A stretch of DNA of 41,684 bases, taken from positions 1 to 41,684 of IMG/VR virus record IMGVR_UViG_3300009320_000041. One strand, 5' to 3'. Positions 30,791 to 37,610 of this stretch are shown here, in pieces. The notes beneath the pieces are model-generated. The model was given only the letters and a program-made list of their open reading frames with translations. It was not told where the DNA came from and did no database searches. This stretch comes from a virus. Both the position numbers and the translations under genes were made by a program. How positions within the stretch are numbered: the stretch's first letter is position 1; every line of letters starts with the position of its first letter.

Positions 30791-31141
30791 TTAACCTTTC
30801 TCATTCAAATATTTTTTTCTAAGTTCATACAATTCATTACCAAGATTATTACTCCAATTGCAATTATAGGACCTACAAGAGTCTTTAGAACTATGGTATA
30901 TTTTATCAATTCTTTCTATAATCTCTCTAGAAACTTTTTTTCTTTCTAAATCAATAATATCAGCTATCATATCTCCTTCATGTTCCATATCACTCAAATA
31001 TCTTTCAATAACAAACTCTTCAATCTTTTCTTTTTCTACAATTTCTCTTTCTTTTTTTCTTTCATCTTTGATTTTCTTTTTCAATATTTTCATCCATTTA
31101 ATATCATTTTCTAATAATATATCTTCTATTGTTGACATCAT
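30791..31141 (-). CDS. Charged helical protein, unknown (116 aa)
   Basis: Start ATG 31141 (MMSTIEDILLENDIKWMKIL) in ATGA overlap with the winged-helix gene. Largely helical with alternating charges (KKIKDERKKEREIVEKEKIE), then a short cysteine-containing part (SSKDSCRSYNCNWSNN). Probably a coiled-coil partner; function unknown. Confidence 0.6.
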   Translation of the reverse strand: MMSTIEDILLENDIKWMKILKKKIKDERKKEREIVEKEKIEEFVIERYLSDMEHEGDMIADIIDLERKKVSREIIERIDKIYHSSKDSCRSYNCNWSNNLGNELYELRKKYLNEKG

Positions 31142-31395
31142 CTTACCTTCCAATAATGTACCTTTCTACCAGTATATGGACATTCTTTAGTTCCTGCATC
31201 TATTAAATAACCCATTTCTCTAAGTTCAAATACCCTAGGGGTTATACTATTAATCTCCCATCCTAATATTTTAGCTATTTCTCTGTTGCATAATCCTTGT
31301 GGATTTAAAGAGATTACTTTATATACTTCTTTTTGTTTCTTTCCAAGTTCTTTTCTTACTTCCATAAAAGCTAATAAAGAAGTGTCTCGGATCAT
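31138..31395 (-). CDS. Winged-helix DNA-binding protein (85 aa)
   Basis: Residues 18-80 form a winged helix: KKQKEVYKVISLNPQGLCNR, EIAKILGWEINSITPRVFEL, GYLIDAGTKECPYTGRKVHY. The type is widespread in phages as a small regulator or replication accessory protein. ATGA overlaps at both ends tie it to the methyltransferase gene and the next gene. Confidence 0.72.
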   Translation of the reverse strand: MIRDTSLLAFMEVRKELGKKQKEVYKVISLNPQGLCNREIAKILGWEINSITPRVFELREMGYLIDAGTKECPYTGRKVHYWKVR

Positions 31396-31982
31396 TTATT
31401 CACCTCAAAAAATGCTTGTGCAAAACCTTTAGGAGTTATTGCTCTTCTTTCAGTTCTTGTTAGTTTACCGTAGTATTCTCCATGTATATCTTTAGTTTTC
31501 ATTTTATCAAATTTCTCTTTTGTACATTTTATAGTATTCTTCTTTGGTTCATTAAACCAACCCCATAAGTGAGTTTTCTTTTTGTAGTTATCTCCGAAAT
31601 CATAAGGATTAAATTCATAAGCTGGTTTTCCTAAGAAGTATTTTAGCATACCATTAGGATTTTCTAATGCCCAGAATTTAAGATTTGTTTTCTTTGATGT
31701 GTTTGTTGTTGTTTTATATTGTACCATCCAAATTATTCTAAGACAATTTCTCACTATACTCATTCCTGATTCTAAATCTCTTGGTTTCTTTGCATTTGTT
31801 CTTGCAAAACTGAACATTGTACAAGGAGGGGCTGCTAGTATTCCATAAACGTTTTCTGGAGGTATATATGTTCTTACATCGTAATCTGGAAGTGTTATAT
31901 TTCTTACATCATATCCTGCATCTTTATATGGTTTAGACCATGAACCAGTGCCTCCGCAGAGATCAAGTATTATTTTATTCAT
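31392..31982 (-). CDS. C5 cytosine DNA methyltransferase (short)
   Basis: A protein of 196 residues from ATG 31982 (ATGA overlap). Motif I ILDLCGGTGSWSKPYKDAGY, motif IV AAPPCTMFSF with the catalytic Cys, motif VI WALENPNGML and a final part RRAITPKGFAQAFFEV. The target recognition part is very short. It methylates cytosine in DNA, probably to protect viral DNA from host restriction. No linked restriction enzyme. Confidence 0.82.
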   Translation of the reverse strand: MNKIILDLCGGTGSWSKPYKDAGYDVRNITLPDYDVRTYIPPENVYGILAAPPCTMFSFARTNAKKPRDLESGMSIVRNCLRIIWMVQYKTTTNTSKKTNLKFWALENPNGMLKYFLGKPAYEFNPYDFGDNYKKKTHLWGWFNEPKKNTIKCTKEKFDKMKTKDIHGEYYGKLTRTERRAITPKGFAQAFFEVNK

Positions 31983-32299
31983 TCTTCCATATCTCCTTCG
32001 TCCCATTCATCCTCTTCTGGTGTTCTTTCTCTTGCGTGAGCTACTAAGTCAATTGGAAGTTCTTTGTTTCCTTCACATCTTTCTAGTAAAATAACTATTG
32101 AACCGTCCCATTCGTTTAGATCGCTAACTATCCCATGAGAGTTAAATAAATCTAATAGTCTTTTTCTTTCTTCCCATCTGTAATATCTTGGTAAGTGGAT
32201 GGTTATTATCTCTTCATAGCCTTTTTCTGGTTTCCATACCATACTTGTACTTGAATAGTTCCTATCCTCAAGATTAAACTTTATAAAATTTCTCTTCAT
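31979..32299 (-). CDS. Unknown early protein (106 aa)
   Basis: Start ATG 32299 (MKRNFIKFNLEDRNYSSTSM) with GGTGAATCT as SD. Mixed fold in the middle (EEIITIHLPRYYRWEERKRL, then SDLNEWDGSIVILLERCEGN) and an acidic end (TPEEDEWDEGDMEE). Acidic-tailed early proteins often bind host factors. Not recognised. Confidence 0.6.
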   Translation of the reverse strand: MKRNFIKFNLEDRNYSSTSMVWKPEKGYEEIITIHLPRYYRWEERKRLLDLFNSHGIVSDLNEWDGSIVILLERCEGNKELPIDLVAHARERTPEEDEWDEGDMEE

Positions 32300-32303
32300 A
32301 GAT

Positions 32304-32423
32304 TCACCCAAGTAAGTGATTAACTAATGTAGCTGTCCAATCTTCCTTAAAACCGTCTTTACTAAAGTTTCCAACACTAATCCTTTCAGTCAAAACCAAA
32401 CAATCCCAAATCTTCGTTGTCAT
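32304..32423 (-). CDS. Small first protein of the early operon (39 aa)
   Basis: MTTKIWDCLVLTERISVGNF to VNHLLG, with GGGGTGAACGAA as SD and a two-part promoter about 20 bp further up. Its stop lies in the SD of the next gene, so translation is probably coupled. Function unknown. Confidence 0.6.
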   Translation of the reverse strand: MTTKIWDCLVLTERISVGNFSKDGFKEDWTATLVNHLLG

Positions 32424-32441
32424 TTCGTTCACCCCATATTA

Positions 32442-32465
32442 TCTATATACCAATGTATTTATAAA
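32442..32465 (-). promoter_or_regulatory. Two-part promoter of the early operon
   Basis: Minus strand TTTATAAA (32465-32458), 7-bp spacer, GTATATAGA (32450-32442). RNA start predicted near 32435, leaving a leader of about 12 nt with the SD. Best match to the promoter consensus in this genome. Confidence 0.7.
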
Positions 32466-32534
32466 TGTATTGTTAGTAGGGGAGAGGGGTACTTTCCGAG
32501 TCAATGAGGTGAACTGGAAACTTGAGGTTATATA

Positions 32535-32647
32535 TTACTTACTTATGTAATACTAATATCTAATATATATAAAAAAAGATTACATAATTACTTTACTTAC
32601 TTACAAATAGTTTTTTAATATGTATGGTTCATTACCTTACATAATTA
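32535..32647. repeat. Paired direct repeats before the RHH gene
   Basis: TTACTTACTTA occurs at 32535-32545 and 32593-32603, and TTACATAATTA at 32580-32590 and 32637-32647. TATTAC/GTAATA also form an inverted pair at 32532-32551. Operator-like TTAC half-sites flank a possible rightward TATA box (TATATATAAA, 32563-32572). The RHH protein encoded just downstream is an obvious candidate binder. Confidence 0.55.
32563..32572 (+). promoter_or_regulatory. Possible rightward TATA box of the RHH operon
   Basis: TATATATAAA lies about 95 bp before the RHH ATG, which would give a leader of about 70 nt that includes a GGAGG SD. It lies between operator-like repeats. Confidence 0.45.
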
Positions 32648-32661
32648 TGGAGGTTTTGAAT

Positions 32662-33078
32662 ATGAAAGTGAACCAAACATACTGTATCGACTATGCCATC
32701 GTAGAATGGTTAAAGGAGAAAAAAAACAAAAGTGCGTTAGTAAATGATTTACTAAGACTGGAAATGGAATCGGAAAAAACATCGAACATTCAAATGATCA
32801 CTTGTCCATCATGTGAAACTAAGTATTCGAGCAGAATAAAAGAATGTCCAGGATGTATTGAAGAAAAATTGAAACAATTAAAGAAAGAAACTGAGAAAGA
32901 TCAAGCAACAGCAGATTCAGTTCTAAATGCGAAGGTAGTGGAAGAGAAAAGAAGATGGTGCGAACACTGTAAAAAAGACATCACAAACACACTAAGTTTA
33001 CCAGACAAAAAGAAAAATTGTCCTTACTGCTACGGAAGAATCTTAACTCCTCTTACTAAGGACCCAACCAGCGATTAA
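32662..33078 (+). CDS. Ribbon-helix-helix protein with two zinc ribbons
   Basis: A protein of 138 residues from ATG 32662, chosen because GGAGG is 8 nt upstream. Residues 1-40 form a ribbon-helix-helix fold (MKVNQTYCIDYAIVEWLKEK, SALVNDLLRLEMES). Residues 45-65 (CPSCETKYSSRIKECPGC) and 97-125 (CEHCKKDITNTLSLPDKKKN, CPYC) are zinc ribbons. RHH proteins are common archaeal virus regulators. It heads a rightward operon and probably controls itself and the divergent early promoter. Confidence 0.72.
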   Translation: MKVNQTYCIDYAIVEWLKEKKNKSALVNDLLRLEMESEKTSNIQMITCPSCETKYSSRIKECPGCIEEKLKQLKKETEKDQATADSVLNAKVVEEKRRWCEHCKKDITNTLSLPDKKKNCPYCYGRILTPLTKDPTSD

Positions 33079-33252
33079 ATGAAAAATGAAAAAAACAATG
33101 TGAGAGAAGAAACGGACAACAGATACTGTGAGCATTGTAAGAAATTAGTTAATATTAAGAGAACAAAAAAAGAGAAAAAGTATATCTGTTATCACTGCGG
33201 TAAGAGAATCCTTATTTTTCTTACTGATAAATGGTTTGAGATAAAAGAATGA
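33079..33252 (+). CDS. Zinc-ribbon protein (57 aa), paralogue of the RHH protein tail
   Basis: MKNEKNNVREETDNRYCEHC, then CYHCGKRILIFLTDKWFE. It resembles the C-terminal ribbon of the preceding protein (RRWCEHCKK... CPYCYGRILTPLTKD), so it is probably a partial duplication that now stands alone. It begins right after the previous stop (TAAATG) and overlaps the next start by ATGA. Confidence 0.65.
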   Translation: MKNEKNNVREETDNRYCEHCKKLVNIKRTKKEKKYICYHCGKRILIFLTDKWFEIKE

Positions 33253-33461
33253 AACATTACTATGCAGTGGTCAAGTGTGATAAATGCGGTCAAATACAAG
33301 TAATAATGTCTAAGAAATTAAAATGTAGAAGATGTGAAAAGAGTACTTCTAAACCGTATGTTTACAAAGTGTTTAGTAATCCTTTGGTTGCTTGTGATTT
33401 TTGTCAGTCAATTAAAGATCATTTGTATAATAAGAAGAGACCAATATGGGAGTTTAGATAA
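33249..33461 (+). CDS. Zinc-ribbon protein with three CxxC pairs (70 aa)
   Basis: MKHYYAVVKCDKCGQIQVIM, LKCRRCEKS and ACDFCQSIKDHLYNK: CxxC pairs at about 10-13, 26-29 and 49-52. Last gene of the rightward operon, just before a two-way terminator. Function unknown, probably regulatory. Confidence 0.68.
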   Translation: MKHYYAVVKCDKCGQIQVIMSKKLKCRRCEKSTSKPYVYKVFSNPLVACDFCQSIKDHLYNKKRPIWEFR

Positions 33462-33500
33462 AAAATAAAAAAGAAGAAACTACTTCTTCTTTTTCTTCTT
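33462..33500. terminator. Convergent terminator
   Basis: AAGAAG-AAACTA-CTTCTT between the rightward zinc-ribbon operon and the end of the leftward late operon. Rightward RNA then meets CTTTTTCTTC, and leftward RNA meets TTTTTTATTTTTTATC, so both sides have T-rich ends. Confidence 0.6.
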
Positions 33501-33710
33501 AGTTCCTCCAATTCCTAATACATCCATATTATGTTTTGCATAATTAACAATCAAACTTATAACACCTAAATAAATCATTGAATTAGGATCAGCTTGATAT
33601 GCTTCTGTCAAATATGCACCTGCTGTTAGAATTCCACCGTAGACAAAATACTTAATTGCTTTTCTTATTGTGTGGTGGTCATCCCATAGATTTTTTACTT
33701 TCTTATACAT
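33480..33710 (-). CDS. Holin-like two-helix membrane protein (76 aa)
   Basis: Start at the second ATG, 33710, where GGTGATATG gives proper SD distance. Helices at about 20-38 (IKYFVYGGILTAGAYLT) and 46-60 (MIYLGVISLIVNYA), with a lysine-rich C-terminus (GTKKKKKK). Size, charge and position at the end of the late operon, two genes after a peptidase, fit a holin. Sequence alone cannot prove it. Confidence 0.6.
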   Translation of the reverse strand: MYKKVKNLWDDHHTIRKAIKYFVYGGILTAGAYLTEAYQADPNSMIYLGVISLIVNYAKHNMDVLGIGGTKKKKKK

Positions 33711-33719
33711 CATATCACC

Positions 33720-34007
33720 TCATACTGTTAAGTTGCATACAATAGCATGACTTAATCTAAAAATATAATAAGACCGTTTGTTAGTTCCTTTGTATTCTAC
33801 CCATACATCTGAACCGTAGTTGTTGTTTACATATTTTATGAAATCAGATGATGTAGTAGAGTGTAGTCCTTTAACATCACTATACCAATAATCTAGTCTG
33901 TATAAGTTTGCACCTTCTAATTGATTTTCAAATTCATCGAAACTTGTGCTTACAGAAGATCCAGTCATATAGTGTTTACTGAATTTTGGATTTTTTCTAA
34001 TTTCCAA
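33720..34007 (-). CDS. Protein of unknown function (95 aa)
   Basis: TTG start with GGTGATTGA upstream. Mixed fold with aromatic-rich middle (ANLYRLDYWYSDVKGLHSTT, then VWVEYKGTNKRSYYIFRL). Directly follows the peptidase gene and may form part of the lysis or entry cassette. Not recognised. Confidence 0.55.
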   Translation of the reverse strand: MEIRKNPKFSKHYMTGSSVSTSFDEFENQLEGANLYRLDYWYSDVKGLHSTTSSDFIKYVNNNYGSDVWVEYKGTNKRSYYIFRLSHAIVCNLTV

Positions 34008-36086
34008 TCAATCACCTTTCTGCATTTCTAATACTTCTTCCATATCTATTTTTGTTGTGTTTTTCTTTTTAATTTTTAACAATTCTTCCATTATGGATTT
34101 CTCATATTTAGATTTTTTTTTACCTGTCATAACACTTTCCTCCACACTCTTATCGAAAATAATGGTCTTTTTTACCCTTAGTTCCTTGTTGTTATACATG
34201 AAAAACATATCGTATTCTTTGTTTTTAATTATCTTTGGACACTCTGATAGATTTTTTATAACATACTTACTTGTAGATTCGAATACTCTAAAACATTTAT
34301 CTTTAGTATCCCAGAACAATACCCATCCATGGCCGTAGTTCATATAGAATCCAAGTTGTACCCAAGCTTCCCATGGGTAGAATTCTATACGGTTTCCATT
34401 GGTTTTAACATGTTTGAAGTTTAATAATACACTAATTGTGTGATTAGCTAAACTTTCACAGTTATGGACGACTATATCATGCTCTGGGAGATATATTCCA
34501 TTATTTTCAGTTTCTATATCATAAACATTCTTTGCTTCTCCATCTTCAATTTTTAATATAGTTACTGGTTTTTTATTATAGAAATCTTTTATGTACGGTC
34601 TTATTCTGTAGATTGGATTTCTTCCTAAACCACCATGTTTTACATATTTTTTAAGCGAAGAGTTGTATCCCAAAAATTTGGTTAATAATCTTATCTGGGT
34701 TGCTAGTTTTCTAGATATTGTTCCGTATACGTTATTGTTCCCATACTTAGCAGAATCAGCTTTTAATCCTTCCAATAATGCTTCTATTTGATCATCATTC
34801 AATTGTAAAAGGTCTTTTGTCAGATGTTTATTTAAAGCACCATGTCCGAAATTCTCAAACATTTTTGAAAGTTCTTTGTCTTTTACATTTATATATCTCT
34901 CTTGCCACTTGTACGGTATATCGTTAGCTTCACAATAACAAACTACCCATTTTTTCTGTTCTTCTTTTGGAAACCCATCTTTTCCAGATATTGCAAAATC
35001 TAGTCCTTTGTGAATTTCCCATCCATCAGCTATATATAACCCTATTAATTTAAGAAAATCAACATCATGATCACATGTAAATTTCCTTTCCAAAGTTTCT
35101 GGTCTTAACAATACATCCCCTTCTCTTAATTCAGATACCTTCTTTACAAATATATTATTTGGAGTCGTTACTTTACTATCTATAAAAAATATTTTATGAT
35201 CTTCAGTTGCTTCTAATATCGAACCAGTGCTAAGGTATATCTTCTTTACTTTTAACTTCCCCTTCTCCCACTTGTTTTTAACTTTTGTAATTTTGCCATC
35301 CATACCATATATTTTTTCTCCTACATTAATGTCCTTTATTTCTATTAATTCCATATCCTCCCTTAAAAGCAGAGTATCTTCTGGAAGGCAATCATCCGAC
35401 ATAGTCATATGTGTTTCTTCAGAATTAGACCAGAAGTCTCCTATTGATCCGTACTTATCTGCATCTAGTATATAGTTAAAGTCTTTTGCGTGTTGTTTGA
35501 AAACAGCCAATAAGACCTCTTGCTTTGTCTTTGGTTTATATTGGTCATAGATGCTCTGTGCGTATTTAATTATAGGTAGAGAGCCCATTTGGATCAAATT
35601 ACGCACATCCATAGGTTGATGTACCCATTTCTTTGATCCTTCTGTCTTTTTTCTTACATATCTATCTCTTCTATTGTTGAATATATAGCTAGTTAATTTA
35701 AGACTGTTTATGTATTCTTTAGCTTTTGTGTGTGGTGGTTCAAAGTCATGTTCAACTATGGTTTCAAGTGCATATATCTCTTCTTTTAACTTAGCCACTT
35801 CTTGTTCTTTCTTTGTTAATTCAGAACTTAGCTCTGCTATTTTATTCTTGTTTTGATTAGAAGTAGAAGATAGAGAATCTTCCAACTTTTTTATTTGTTT
35901 TTCAAGTTTTATTACTTGAAGCTCTTTAGATTTAGATGTTTTTTCAAATTGAGTCATTAAAAGCTCTTCTTTTGATATTTCTGTTTGAACCTCATCTCTA
36001 TAGCAAGCATGTATGTCCTTTTTGAATTTGTTAAATCTAAGATACTTGCCAGAGATAAATTGTGCTATTTGGTCTTTCCAGTCCAT
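34008..36086 (-). CDS. Transglutaminase-like cysteine peptidase interrupted by a LAGLIDADG intein
   Basis: A precursor of 692 residues. Residues 1-115: charged coiled coil (QVIKLEKQIKKLEDSLSS, IAELSSELTKKEQEVAKLKE). Residues 120-232 and 543 on: a transglutaminase-like fold. The intein takes residues 233-542. After splicing the active site reads DD-CESLANH with C543 as nucleophile, H586 in NYGHGWVLFW and an acidic residue at D593 or E603 (VFEST). In this fold C, H and D/E form the catalytic triad. Mature protein is about 382 residues. It lies among late tail genes and may digest the host envelope at entry or lysis, as pseudomurein peptidases of methanogen viruses do. Confidence 0.82.
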   Translation of the reverse strand: MDWKDQIAQFISGKYLRFNKFKKDIHACYRDEVQTEISKEELLMTQFEKTSKSKELQVIKLEKQIKKLEDSLSSTSNQNKNKIAELSSELTKKEQEVAKLKEEIYALETIVEHDFEPPHTKAKEYINSLKLTSYIFNNRRDRYVRKKTEGSKKWVHQPMDVRNLIQMGSLPIIKYAQSIYDQYKPKTKQEVLLAVFKQHAKDFNYILDADKYGSIGDFWSNSEETHMTMSDDCLPEDTLLLREDMELIEIKDINVGEKIYGMDGKITKVKNKWEKGKLKVKKIYLSTGSILEATEDHKIFFIDSKVTTPNNIFVKKVSELREGDVLLRPETLERKFTCDHDVDFLKLIGLYIADGWEIHKGLDFAISGKDGFPKEEQKKWVVCYCEANDIPYKWQERYINVKDKELSKMFENFGHGALNKHLTKDLLQLNDDQIEALLEGLKADSAKYGNNNVYGTISRKLATQIRLLTKFLGYNSSLKKYVKHGGLGRNPIYRIRPYIKDFYNKKPVTILKIEDGEAKNVYDIETENNGIYLPEHDIVVHNCESLANHTISVLLNFKHVKTNGNRIEFYPWEAWVQLGFYMNYGHGWVLFWDTKDKCFRVFESTSKYVIKNLSECPKIIKNKEYDMFFMYNNKELRVKKTIIFDKSVEESVMTGKKKSKYEKSIMEELLKIKKKNTTKIDMEEVLEMQKGD
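34461..35390 (-). mobile_element. LAGLIDADG intein in the peptidase gene
   Basis: An intein of 310 residues: starts CLPEDTLLLREDMEL, block B TEDHKIFF, two LAGLIDADG-type helices LIGLYIADG (residues 347-355) and ALLEGLKADS (436-445), and ends VYDIETENNGIYLPEHDIVV-HN before C543. All splicing residues (C1, block B Thr/His, His-Asn end, Cys+1) are present. It is full length with a homing endonuclease, so still possibly mobile. It belongs to a different type from the HNH split intein of the terminase. Confidence 0.88.
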
Positions 36087-36094
36087 TTATACAC

Positions 36095-37060
36095 CTATGT
36101 TGGATTCCATCCCATAACTGCTCTCTTCAAGAATCCTTTAGCGTAATCTACAACTTCTCCTGCTGTACCTGCGGCTCCTGCACTGCCTGCAAGATTTCCA
36201 GTACCGCCAGCTCCACCAGTTACTGTTCTAGTTCCTGCTGTTAGAGTTCCACCTACTGATGTGAAGATAAAGCCACCTGCTCCTCCACCACCACCGTCGG
36301 TATCGTCTCCTGCAGCTGCATCTCCATTTCCACCTGTTCCACCAGTTGATGAGAGAGTTCCTCCAGTGTTGTCTAAGTTTCCTCTTACATTTAGTATAAT
36401 TGTACCTCCTGCACCACCGCCTCCGCCTCCTTCTCCGAAGGCTCCATTATTTTGACTACCGAATCTTCCACCGTTTCCAGAACGAAGTGGTCTTCCTAAT
36501 AACAATCCTGTTTTATCTGTAGCTGCAGTTCCACCCGTTTGACCACCTGAGCCATCTGCTCCGCCTGCAGTGAATAGTGATCCACCACCTCCTCCATCGT
36601 CAACGTTGTTTAGGTCCGAGGTTCCACTAGCAGCAGGATTTCCACCGTTTACCTGAATTGTACTATTGTTGTCTACATTTCCATAACAGTGAATCATTAC
36701 TATTCCACCAGATACTCCTCCTGCTTTCCATGTTCCATTTTCATTTCCTGTTAATTCTGTTCTCTGAACCTCTGTTCTTGCTACTGTATTTGAAGTTATA
36801 GTTCCGTTATTCGTTAAATTTCCCAGACAAATTATCTGAGTTCCCCAATCATAAGTTCCTGATAAACCAAGAGTAAGGGTCTGACCTGGGTCTATAGTTA
36901 AACTGCTATACACGTGTGTACCGTAAATAGTTGCTCCTGCTGCAATTGTTACATCTCCTTCATCAAAAGTTGAACCATCTAAGTAAGCAAAAATATCTTC
37001 TACTGGTTCATTTGCATATAAAACATCCCCGTCTGTCTTGGGGAAATCACCTTCTGCCAT
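36095..37060 (-). CDS. Glycine-rich tail fibre protein
   Basis: A protein of about 321 residues starting near ATG 37060 (GGTGATT SD; ATG 37063 also possible). Residues 1-100 are beta-rich (YSSLTIDPGQTLTLGLSGTY). Residues 150-300 are dense in GGG blocks (DDGGGGGSLFTAGGADGSGG, GEGGGGGGAGGTIILNVRGN), like glycine-rich phage adhesins whose tips form polyglycine helices. It sits at the end of the baseplate genes, as expected for a receptor-binding fibre. Confidence 0.75.
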   Translation of the reverse strand: MAEGDFPKTDGDVLYANEPVEDIFAYLDGSTFDEGDVTIAAGATIYGTHVYSSLTIDPGQTLTLGLSGTYDWGTQIICLGNLTNNGTITSNTVARTEVQRTELTGNENGTWKAGGVSGGIVMIHCYGNVDNNSTIQVNGGNPAASGTSDLNNVDDGGGGGSLFTAGGADGSGGQTGGTAATDKTGLLLGRPLRSGNGGRFGSQNNGAFGEGGGGGGAGGTIILNVRGNLDNTGGTLSSTGGTGGNGDAAAGDDTDGGGGGAGGFIFTSVGGTLTAGTRTVTGGAGGTGNLAGSAGAAGTAGEVVDYAKGFLKRAVMGWNPT

Positions 37061-37069
37061 CATAATCAC

Positions 37070-37606
37070 CTATACTTGACTAAACGTTAGATTGTAGCGG
37101 AAGTAGAATTCTTTTGTAGCGTCTTTTGAGATCGCTGCGAATTCCATTTCGTTGAACATTACAGTTCCTGGATCATCATTCATTAAAGCAAATTTAGTTA
37201 TACTTGTTACTGTATTCTCTGTACTTGAAACAAAACAATTCCATACTTGTTTTAGCGATGGAGTTGAGAAACTATCAAAACTTGTAACTGCTTTTGTATC
37301 ATCATTAGCACAGTCAGCATAGAAAGTTGTTGCAGTATCTGTTAGTGCTGGATCAGTTGTTCCATCTCCCCATGCGAAGTATTCGAAAGTTGTTCCGTTA
37401 TAAGCACCTTGATTTGTTATTCGATTTGCAATTGTGTTATATCCTAAATTTACTATTAAGTTTTCTTTACTGAATAGATGTTTCCAATTACCCGTGAAAT
37501 AATCTATCTCTTGTTCTTTAGTTTCTACATCAGTAAATAACTTATCCTTTGGAGTCTTCCTTTCGAAGCAATCCAAAACTCCTTTTAGTTTTAATGTATC
37601 ATTCAT
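37070..37606 (-). CDS. Baseplate or distal tail protein, unknown (178 aa)
   Basis: Start ATG 37606 (MNDTLKLKGVLDCFERKTPK). Contains LIVNLGYNTIANRITNQG and FEYFAWGDGTTDPALTDTAT, a pattern seen in tail-fibre associated proteins of phages that end in GDGT-type strands. The C-terminus KEFYFRYNLTFSQV is a beta strand. It lies between the hub and the glycine-rich fibre. SD is weak (GTTGAT). Confidence 0.6.
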   Translation of the reverse strand: MNDTLKLKGVLDCFERKTPKDKLFTDVETKEQEIDYFTGNWKHLFSKENLIVNLGYNTIANRITNQGAYNGTTFEYFAWGDGTTDPALTDTATTFYADCANDDTKAVTSFDSFSTPSLKQVWNCFVSSTENTVTSITKFALMNDDPGTVMFNEMEFAAISKDATKEFYFRYNLTFSQV

Positions 37607-37610
37607 TTTA

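Noticed and set aside
35227-35475. Rightward frame within the intein
   Set aside because: Antisense shadow of the intein coding sequence without SD or promoter.
36261-36455. Proline-rich rightward frame
   Set aside because: It is the antisense shadow of glycine codons in the fibre gene.
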